From: an uncultured Opitutia bacterium
GTDB lineage: Bacteria > Verrucomicrobiota > Verrucomicrobiia > Opitutales > UBA953
Assembly (NCBI GenBank): GCA_903855995.1
Contig: CAIOAN010000007.1
Span: 124,001 to 188,000, forward strand
Length of the DNA: 64,000 bases
Reading direction: 5' to 3'
In this document: one piece after another, positions 18,642 through 25,156 of the stretch
Layout of the letters: every line of letters begins with the position of its first letter
How positions within the stretch are numbered: position 1 is the first letter of the stretch
Made by a program: the position numbers and the translations under genes
Notes under the pieces: generated by a model
Seen by the model: the letters and a program-made list of their open reading frames with translations, nothing else
The model's database searches: none
What the model was told of the DNA's origin: nothing

Positions 18642-19400
18642 TTAGCGGCGTTCGACGATGATGGTACTGAGCCCGAGGCCGGCGAGGGCGACGGACACAA
18701 AGTAGGAGATGGGGCGGATGTCGATCAGCCCGAGCGTGAAAGGTTCCAGATTACGCCAGAGACCGAGGCGCCGAATCTCATCGATGCTGCCCGAGCCGAG
18801 CAGGCCCGCGAGGAGCTCGTCGAAGACGCCGTAGCCGACGAGCACGAGGATGAAGCAGGCGAGGAAGCCCGTGACGAAGGCGATGACTTGGCTGCGCGTG
18901 AGGGCGGAGGCGATCGCGGCGATGCCGAGGCAGGCGCCCGCGCAGAGCAGCGAGCCGATATAGCCCGAGGCGATCACGCCCCAGTCCGGTTTACCGAGCC
19001 AGCCGACCGTGAAGGCGATGGGTAACGTCATCAGCAAGGCGCACGCGAGGAAAGCCCAGGCGGCGAGGAACTTGCCGAGGGCGGCCTGCCAGACCGTGAC
19101 GGGCCACGTGAGCAGGAGTTCGATCGTGCCTTGGCGGCGTTCTTCCGCCCAGAGGCGGGCGCCCGCGGCGGGCGCGAGGAAGGCCCACAGCCACGGGTGG
19201 TAGAGGAAGAACCGGTCGAGGCTCGCGATGCCGGATTCGTAGAGTCCGCCGACGAAGAACGCCAGGGACACCGCGAAGGCGTTGAACACGGCAAGGAAGA
19301 CGTAGGCGAGCGGCGTGCGGAAGTAGCCGGCGAATTCACGGCGCAGGATGGCGGTGAACGGCGCGAGGCCGACGGACGGGGATTTTTCGGAAGAAGACAT
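18642..19400 (-). CDS. ABC-2 type permease (GldF-like)
   Basis: A 252-residue integral membrane protein with six hydrophobic helices. The start FTAILRREFAGYFRTPLAYVFLAVF is typical of the ABC2-membrane family linked to GldF/NosY, and it has GARLWAEERRQGTIELLLTWPVTVWQAALGKFLAAW, the conserved cytoplasmic loop that contacts the ATPase. It should form the export channel with the ATPase at 19412-20116. The gap to that gene is 11 bases. Substrate is unknown; gliding is not implied. Confidence 0.85.
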   Translation of the reverse strand: MSSSEKSPSVGLAPFTAILRREFAGYFRTPLAYVFLAVFNAFAVSLAFFVGGLYESGIASLDRFFLYHPWLWAFLAPAAGARLWAEERRQGTIELLLTWPVTVWQAALGKFLAAWAFLACALLMTLPIAFTVGWLGKPDWGVIASGYIGSLLCAGACLGIAAIASALTRSQVIAFVTGFLACFILVLVGYGVFDELLAGLLGSGSIDEIRRLGLWRNLEPFTLGLIDIRPISYFVSVALAGLGLSTIIVERR

Positions 19401-19411
19401 CGGGAGAGGAA

Positions 19412-20116
19412 TTAGGCGGTGAGTTGGCGGAAGACGGCGTTGAGGTCGGGGCCGCGGGCGAGGAACTTATCACGCGACTCGTCGCAGCGGACTTCGCCCT
19501 TGGCGATGACGACGACGCGCGTGCAGAGTTCGCCGACTTCTTCGAGGATGTGGGTCGAGACGATGACAGCCTTGCGGGCGGCCATTTCCTTGAGGATGCG
19601 GCGCACTTCGAATTTCTGGTTCGGGTCGAGGCCATCGGTGGGCTCATCGAGAATCAGCACCTCGGGATCATGCAGCACGGCCTGGGCGAAGCCCACGCGC
19701 ATGCGGTAGCCCTTGGAGAGTGTATCGATTGTCTGGGCGGCGACTTCCTTGAGGCGGCAGAGCTCGAGCGTCTGGCGCACGCTTTCGGCGGGGTCGCTCA
19801 GCCCGCGCAGGTCAGCGGCGAAGCGGAGGAATTCGCGGACGGTCATTTCGCCGTAGGCCGGGGCGCCTTCAGGTGAGTAGCCCAGATGCTGCTTCGCGCG
19901 GACAGAGTTTTCGGCGACGTCGAAACCGGCGATCACCGCGCTACCGGCGTCGGCACGAAGGTGGCCCGTGAGCATTTTCATCGTGGTGGATTTCCCGGCG
20001 CCGTTGGGCCCGAGGAAACCGACGACTTCGCCGCGGTCGACGGAGAAGGAGACGTCGTGCACGGCGCGGATCGCGCCGTAGGATTTGCAGAGGTTTTTGG
20101 CTTCGATGAGGGGCAT
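19412..20116 (-). CDS. ABC transporter ATP-binding protein (GldA-like)
   Basis: A 234-residue ATPase. Walker A is GPNGAGKSTTMK, the signature is reduced to LSKGYRMRVGFAQAVLHDPEVLILDEPTDGLDP in two consecutive blocks, and the H-loop is VSTHILEEV. LSKGYRxRxGxA is the form seen in ABC-2 exporter ATPases of the GldA/CcmA type. It starts at 20116 (MPLIEAKNLCKSYG). It lies directly behind mscS (11-base gap) and in front of the permease; the four transporter genes and mscS look like one transcription unit. Confidence 0.9.
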   Translation of the reverse strand: MPLIEAKNLCKSYGAIRAVHDVSFSVDRGEVVGFLGPNGAGKSTTMKMLTGHLRADAGSAVIAGFDVAENSVRAKQHLGYSPEGAPAYGEMTVREFLRFAADLRGLSDPAESVRQTLELCRLKEVAAQTIDTLSKGYRMRVGFAQAVLHDPEVLILDEPTDGLDPNQKFEVRRILKEMAARKAVIVSTHILEEVGELCTRVVVIAKGEVRCDESRDKFLARGPDLNAVFRQLTA

Positions 20117-20127
20117 GGTCGGAAAGT

Positions 20128-21261
20128 TCAGCGGTTCTGGGGGGTACCCATGACGGCGAGGCGGATGTCTGCCTTGTGGAGGCGCTCGACGATCTGCAGG
20201 ATGAGCTTCTGGTTGAAGTCGAGCTGGCGAACGGCGTTGGCCGGGTAATACCAATACATCAGGCGGATATTCACGGCCCAGTCGGCAAACTCGACGACAT
20301 GGACGAGGGGAGGGTGGCTCGCGTGGTGGCCTTCGTGGTTCACGAGCAGTTCGCGGATGATCTCGACCGCTTGGGCGACTTTCTCGGCCGGGGTGTTGGT
20401 TTCGAGGTGGACGAGGTCCTGGCCCCGGATGAAGTCGCGTCGGGTGATGTTCACGATGGGACGCGTGGCGAGGTCTCCGTTCGGGATGGCGAGTTTCTGC
20501 CCATCCATCAGCACGATTACCGTGGAGCGCAGGCCGAGGGCTTCGACCTTACCTTCATGCGTGCCGGTGTTGATGATATCGCCGAGCGTGAAAGGCTGGT
20601 CGATGATGAGCATCACGGCGCCGAAGACGTTCTTGATGGTGTCTTGCGAGGCGAAGGCCAGGCCGACGACGGCGCCGGCCAGCAGGCCCAGGATCGCATC
20701 GGAGGCTTTTGGGTCGACGATCGAGATGGCCTTGAAGGAACCGACGAGCACGACCGCGATGCGGATGACCGTCGCGAACATCGGCACAAGGATGTCGTCG
20801 AGTTTGTTCTCCGTCTGGTCGGCCAGTTTCTGGGCCCAGGCGATTGGGATGGCCACCAGGTAGAAGACGGCGGTCGTGTGGGCGAGGGAGCAGAGGAAGA
20901 TCGCGGCGGTCGCGGCAAACTCCAGCGAGCCGGCGTGGGCGAGGTAGGCCTTGTTATCCCGGATCAGGTAAAGAATTGTGTAGGCGGGTAGGATGGCGGG
21001 GAGGGCCTTGCCGACTGCGCCGACGGTGGCCTCGATGATCGGGCTGGCGCTGAAATTGCCAGCCATCCAACGGAGGTTTTTTTTGGCCGCCCAGCCGACG
21101 ACGTAGGCCATGGCGATGTAGCCGATCGAGTGGACGATGATATTGACCCAGTCTTGCGGAGCCGAGCCGACGACGTTATGAATATCCCCGATGATGAAGG
21201 GATTGGCGGGGGGTGCCGCGGGGGCGGGGGTTGCGGACGACGCAGCTTCGGCGAGGAACAT
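20128..21261 (-). CDS. MscS-family mechanosensitive channel
   Basis: A 377-residue protein. Three or four hydrophobic helices occupy residues 40-190, and the pore helix and following beta domain read DAILGLLAGAVVGLAFASQDTIKNVFGAVMLIIDQPFTLGD in consecutive blocks, then GLRSTVIVLMDGQKLAIPNGDLATRPIVNITRR, typical of MscS. The C-terminal alpha/beta domain follows (LMYWYYPAN). It releases ions at high membrane tension in the inner membrane. The start at 21261 (MFLAEAASSATPAPAAPP) was chosen over a much longer open frame that has no such motifs. It heads the Gld-like operon, an unusual pairing. Confidence 0.88.
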   Translation of the reverse strand: MFLAEAASSATPAPAAPPANPFIIGDIHNVVGSAPQDWVNIIVHSIGYIAMAYVVGWAAKKNLRWMAGNFSASPIIEATVGAVGKALPAILPAYTILYLIRDNKAYLAHAGSLEFAATAAIFLCSLAHTTAVFYLVAIPIAWAQKLADQTENKLDDILVPMFATVIRIAVVLVGSFKAISIVDPKASDAILGLLAGAVVGLAFASQDTIKNVFGAVMLIIDQPFTLGDIINTGTHEGKVEALGLRSTVIVLMDGQKLAIPNGDLATRPIVNITRRDFIRGQDLVHLETNTPAEKVAQAVEIIRELLVNHEGHHASHPPLVHVVEFADWAVNIRLMYWYYPANAVRQLDFNQKLILQIVERLHKADIRLAVMGTPQNR

Positions 21262-21378
21262 GGGTGGGACTTGGGGGCGAGGTTCTATGTAGTCAGGTCG
21301 TTTCCTTATTTCAAGCGTCACCCGCCGCCCAATCCGCTTGATGCGGGGCGGGCCCCTTGCCACGCTGGGCCCATAGGA

Positions 21379-22398
21379 ATGAGCGAAATCAGCGAAAAAA
21401 AGGCCGCCAAGCCCGTGGTTCTGACCTGTGCCCAGCCGACGGGCCGACTGCATCTGGGTAATTACCTTGGGGCGGTCTTGAACTGGGGGCGGATGCAGGA
21501 CGACTACGAGTGCTATTTCGGCATCGTGGACCAACACGCCATCACGGTCGCCCACGTCCCGGCCCAGCTTCGGGAGAATACCTACTCCTGCCTGGCACAG
21601 TATGTCGCCTGCGGGCTCGACCCGGCGCGCAGCCGTCTCTTCGTCCAGTCGCACGTCATCGGCCATACCGAACTCGCTTGGATCCTGGGCTGTCTCTGCC
21701 CGCTGGGCCAGCTCGAGCGCATGACTCAGTTCAAGGACAAGTCGCGCAAGCATGAGTCCGTTGACGCCGGGCTGCTGTTCTACCCCGTGCTCATGGCGGC
21801 GGATATTCTACTTTATAACGCCTCGCTGGTGCCGGTGGGTGACGACCAGAAGCAGCACCTCGAACTCGCCCGCGACCTCGCGGAGAAGTTCAATCACCGT
21901 TACTCCGAAACCTTCAAGGTGCCCGAGCCCTTTATTTCCAAGGTCGGTTCGCGCATCATGTCGCTGCAGGACCCGACGGCCAAGATGTCGAAGTCGGATC
22001 CTAACCATGCCGCCACCGTATTCATCACGGACCGCCCAGAGGAGGTGCGGAAGAAGATCATGTCGGCCGTCACCGACTCCTCGGCCGAGGTGCGTTCCGG
22101 GCCGGATAAACCCGGAGTCACCAATCTGCTTTCCATCATGTCGGCCTGCACGGGCCGCCCGGTGGCCATCCTGGAAGCGGAGTTCACCGGCAAGGGTTAC
22201 GGCGATTTCAAGAAGGCTGTGGCGGACGCCGTCGTGGCCACGCTCGACCCGGTCCGGGTGCGTTACGATGAGCTGATCAAGGACCGCGCGGAACTCGACC
22301 GTATCTTCAAGTCCGGCGCCGAACAGGCCCAGGCCGCGGCTTTCCGGACGCTCTCGAAGGTCAATCGCAAGGTTGGCTTTGTCGAACGGCCCCGTTAG
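21379..22398 (+). CDS. trpS: tryptophan--tRNA ligase
   Basis: A 339-residue class I aminoacyl-tRNA synthetase of normal TrpS length. The HIGH-type motif is GRLHLGNYLGA near residue 23, the KMSKS motif is AKMSKSDPN near residue 205, and the tryptophan pocket holds YPVLMAADILLY and GDDQKQHLELARDLA. It charges tRNA-Trp in the cytoplasm. The ATG at 21379 follows an AGGAA-like ribosome binding site (CATAGGAATG). The 117 bases upstream, shared with divergent mscS, hold no clear promoter match. Confidence 0.96.
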   Translation: MSEISEKKAAKPVVLTCAQPTGRLHLGNYLGAVLNWGRMQDDYECYFGIVDQHAITVAHVPAQLRENTYSCLAQYVACGLDPARSRLFVQSHVIGHTELAWILGCLCPLGQLERMTQFKDKSRKHESVDAGLLFYPVLMAADILLYNASLVPVGDDQKQHLELARDLAEKFNHRYSETFKVPEPFISKVGSRIMSLQDPTAKMSKSDPNHAATVFITDRPEEVRKKIMSAVTDSSAEVRSGPDKPGVTNLLSIMSACTGRPVAILEAEFTGKGYGDFKKAVADAVVATLDPVRVRYDELIKDRAELDRIFKSGAEQAQAAAFRTLSKVNRKVGFVERPR

Positions 22399-22418
22399 GA
22401 ATTTCCCCACTCCCCTCC

Positions 22419-23582
22419 ATGAACCGCGAACTCCAGAAACTGCTCAGAGAAAAATGGTTCCTCGTCGCCGCCGACCTTATCGCCGTCATCGCTATTCTGT
22501 GCGTGATGCCGGATAAGCGCGACGGCTTCGACACCTTCCTCGCCATCACGGCGATCCTGGCCGCCTCCCTGATCGTGGTGATTCCGGTGCTCAAGGATGG
22601 CGGCGGCAAGGCGGAGCGGCTGGCCGAGCAGGCGCGCCTGCGCGCGCAGCTCGCTGAGGAGATCGACCGACAGCGCGAGAGCGTCCGGGCCGGCGCCGAT
22701 GCGCTGAACCGCCGTATCGTCGAAGTGGAGCTGTCCTCGCAGAAGGCGGCGGAGGCCGCCGCGACGGCGGTGGCGCAGCGCGCATCGACTGAAATCAACG
22801 CCCTGAAAGCGACCGTGGCCGAATTGGAGAAGAAGTTGCATCAGGTCGCGGCCGCCGCGAAATCCAATGAAGCGGTCGAAGAAATTTCCAGCAAGGTCGA
22901 CGCGCTCGCCACGACCCTGCGCGGCGTGGTGGCCGACGTCGATGAAGCGACGGTCGCCGCGAATGCGGGCCGCGAAGAGGCGGCCCGGGTGCTGGAATCC
23001 GAATGGAAGACCGTGCGCGAGGAGGTCAAGAAGTCGGCCAAGCAGTCGGCCAAGGAGTTCGACAAGCTGGAGGAGGCGATCACTTCCGTGCGCGAGGAGG
23101 TGCGTCAGATCCGCGAAAACCCTTCGGTGGCCTCCGCTCCTAGCGTTCCGTCTGCGACGGCGCCCGAGACGGAGGCCGAGGTGGACGCCCCTGCGGGGAC
23201 TTCCCTGCGAGGGGAAGCGCTGGACGATGATGAAGAAGAGGTCATCGCCGAAATTCAAGAAGAGGAGGCCGAGGAGGCTGCCGCCGTCGAGGCGCCCGCC
23301 GCCGCCCCTTCGACCGATGGCGCTGGAACCTCTCTGATTATCAATCTTATGATCGGCATCGGCAACAAGCCGTACGTCCGTGGTACGGGCCCTGGTCTGA
23401 GTCAGGACAAAGGCGTGCTGATGAATTTCCTCGGCATCGGCCGCTGGCAGTGGGTCTCGCCGAATCCAGAGGCGCCCGCCACGATCGAAGTCTGGAAGAA
23501 CGACCAGACGCCGATGGGCGAGCCGTTGCATCTTTCCGGCGGCGAACCGGTCGAGGTGGACGAAGGTCACTTCAGCGCCTAA
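22419..23582 (+). CDS. membrane-anchored coiled-coil protein of unknown function
   Basis: A 387-residue protein not recognised as a family. Two hydrophobic helices (FLVAADLIAVIAILCVM and FLAITAILAASLIVVIPVL) lie near the N-terminus. Residues about 65-230 are Ala/Glu/Lys/Arg-rich with heptad spacing and look like a long coiled coil. A very acidic linker follows (DDDEEEVIAEIQEEEAEEA), then a C-terminal domain of about 90 residues rich in G/W (LMIGIGNKPYVRGTGPGL, FLGIGRWQWVSPNP) resembling beta domains seen in chromosome or envelope scaffold proteins. It starts 20 bases after trpS and is followed after 3 bases by another unknown gene. Confidence 0.75.
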   Translation: MNRELQKLLREKWFLVAADLIAVIAILCVMPDKRDGFDTFLAITAILAASLIVVIPVLKDGGGKAERLAEQARLRAQLAEEIDRQRESVRAGADALNRRIVEVELSSQKAAEAAATAVAQRASTEINALKATVAELEKKLHQVAAAAKSNEAVEEISSKVDALATTLRGVVADVDEATVAANAGREEAARVLESEWKTVREEVKKSAKQSAKEFDKLEEAITSVREEVRQIRENPSVASAPSVPSATAPETEAEVDAPAGTSLRGEALDDDEEEVIAEIQEEEAEEAAAVEAPAAAPSTDGAGTSLIINLMIGIGNKPYVRGTGPGLSQDKGVLMNFLGIGRWQWVSPNPEAPATIEVWKNDQTPMGEPLHLSGGEPVEVDEGHFSA

Positions 23583-23585
23583 GCG

Positions 23586-24683
23586 ATGGTCGGTCTTCTG
23601 GCCACGGTCGCCTGGCTGGCGGCGGCCCCTCCGGCTGCTGCTCAGACGGTGGTGGCCGGGCCGGCGCATGTGTTCACCGCGGATACCCGCGTCGCCGTGG
23701 TGGTCAGCGAAAAACTCCCCGAGGTGAGTTTTCTCGCCGCGCATTGCGAGGCGCTGCAGCGTCACCTTGAGTTTTCATTAAGCATGCCGGCCGTGCCGCC
23801 GCCGCTGGCGCGCATCGAATCGGATGACGTCAAAGGATTCGGCCCGGTGGAAAGCAGGGTCGTAGCCGGCACCGTGCTCATCGTCGTGCGGCTCGGGGAT
23901 GGCCTGACCGCGCCGGAGCGTGCCTCGGCCGCCGCCGCCCAGGCCTGGTTGGCGCGGGTCGCTTTGGCGGGAGGGCAGGCCGCCTCGGCGAGCGAGCCTT
24001 GGACGCGCCAGGCGCTCGCGTGCGAGACGCTCGCGCAGCTCCGTCCAGCGATGAATGATTTCTGGTATCGGGAAGGCCGGCAGGAGGCGCCATCGACGAT
24101 CGTTGATATCGTCGCGGGGCGCGCGCCGGAGCGGGAGGCATTCCTTTTCTGGCGGGCCTTGCGATCGGTGCTGGGTGCATCTTCCGAGCAAGCGAAGGCG
24201 CTGATCGCGTCGGCACAGGGTGGCTCCGTATTGAAGCTCATCGGTGGTTTCGCCAAGTCGCCCCAGGAGTGGTGGTTGATCCATCGTGCCGATTTGTTGC
24301 TCTCGCGTAGCCCCGTCAGCCTGGGCGTTCGTGAATCCGCGGAATCCCTGGATGACATTGCGCGGTTCGTTTTCGATTTCGGCAAAGGCGACGAACTTAT
24401 CACGGGCGACGGCCTTCTCAAGTATCGCGCACTGCCAGCCGTAAGGACGAGTGTCGCTGCTCGCTTGTCTTCGTTGCGTCGCGAGATCCTGCGGCAGAAT
24501 CCCGTCTACCATAACTCATGGAGGACGTTCGGCGCCTGGCTCGAAGGCTTTGGTTCGTCGACGCCGGAGGAATTCGCGCACCTGTGGGCTGACTACGTCG
24601 CCGAGCGGCGTTTGGCGGACGACTTGCGGAAAGACGTCGAGGCGGCCTTGGCGGCCCCGGTGACGGCGCCCACGGCCAAGTAG
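23586..24683 (+). CDS. secreted protein of unknown function
   Basis: A 365-residue protein with a signal peptide (MVGLLATVAWLAAAPPAAAQT). The mature part is mixed alpha/beta early (ADTRVAVVVSEKLP, GTVLIVVRLGDGL) and helical later, with LACETLAQLRPAMNDFWYREGR, SSLRREILRQNPVYHNSWRTFGAWLEGFG and no cysteine-based motif. No enzyme signature was found. It begins 3 bases after the coiled-coil gene and is almost certainly co-transcribed with it, so the two may act together at the envelope. That is context inference only. Confidence 0.72.
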   Translation: MVGLLATVAWLAAAPPAAAQTVVAGPAHVFTADTRVAVVVSEKLPEVSFLAAHCEALQRHLEFSLSMPAVPPPLARIESDDVKGFGPVESRVVAGTVLIVVRLGDGLTAPERASAAAAQAWLARVALAGGQAASASEPWTRQALACETLAQLRPAMNDFWYREGRQEAPSTIVDIVAGRAPEREAFLFWRALRSVLGASSEQAKALIASAQGGSVLKLIGGFAKSPQEWWLIHRADLLLSRSPVSLGVRESAESLDDIARFVFDFGKGDELITGDGLLKYRALPAVRTSVAARLSSLRREILRQNPVYHNSWRTFGAWLEGFGSSTPEEFAHLWADYVAERRLADDLRKDVEAALAAPVTAPTAK

Positions 24684-24685
24684 GC

Positions 24686-24713
24686 CAAAAAGAAGCCGGC
24701 TAAAGCCGGCTTC
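24686..24713 (-). terminator. rho-independent terminator of the small membrane gene
   Basis: Hairpin GAAGCCGGC / GCCGGCTTC with a 4-base loop. On the minus strand it is followed by TTTTTGG, so it mainly serves the gene at 24737-25000; on the plus strand it lacks a T-run. Confidence 0.8.
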
Positions 24714-24736
24714 AAGGGGGAGGGCGAGAAGGCCGT

Positions 24737-25000
24737 TCAGAGTGCTTCCTTCGAGTCAGCGCTCTTCGGGAGCATCTGGTCGGCGAGGGTCACGCGGAAG
24801 AGGCTCAAGGCCATCCAGAAGACGCCCGACAGGCAGAGCCCGCAATAGGCGGCGCCGAGCAGCACGGCGGTGGGGCCGGCTTCAGCCCAAGGCACGTGCT
24901 TCTTGAGAATCGAGGTGATCCAGACGAAGAATACCACCGTCAGGATGAGGTCGATGATGACCCCCTGCTTGGTGACGAGCTTAGGCTTCATGTTTTCCAT
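24737..25000 (-). CDS. small two-helix membrane protein, unknown function
   Basis: An 87-residue protein with two predicted membrane helices (GVIIDLILTVVFFVWITSIL and AVLLGAAYCGLCLSGVFWMAL) joined by a short KKHVPWAEAGPT loop. The ends are hydrophilic. No family is recognised. It is divergent from ileS with 156 bases between the starts, where a ribosome binding site could not be singled out. A good terminator follows it, which supports real expression. Confidence 0.65.
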   Translation of the reverse strand: MENMKPKLVTKQGVIIDLILTVVFFVWITSILKKHVPWAEAGPTAVLLGAAYCGLCLSGVFWMALSLFRVTLADQMLPKSADSKEAL

Positions 25001-25156
25001 GGGGGTTCATTGCTGGCTTTCTCTCCCCCTCTGTCAATCCCGCCCAGAATGGGGTTGGCTCCCTATCTCCGCCCTTGCCACGCTGGCCTGGCCGTTCACC
25101 CTGCCCGCCCCGAGGGGTGACATCATCCCCGGAACCATCTAACACCCTCTTTATAC

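Noticed and set aside
16827-19025. A 732-codon open frame on the plus strand
   Set aside because: It lies opposite the GldG-like and permease genes, has no recognised motif and is rich in Arg/Glu/Gly as expected of an antisense frame in GC-rich DNA.
21354-25086. A shared 15-base string CCCTTGCCACGCTGG upstream of trpS and ileS
   Set aside because: Distances to the start codons differ (10 versus 70 bases) and no -10 box follows at a proper distance. A match of this length is expected by chance several times in a 64 kb GC-rich window.
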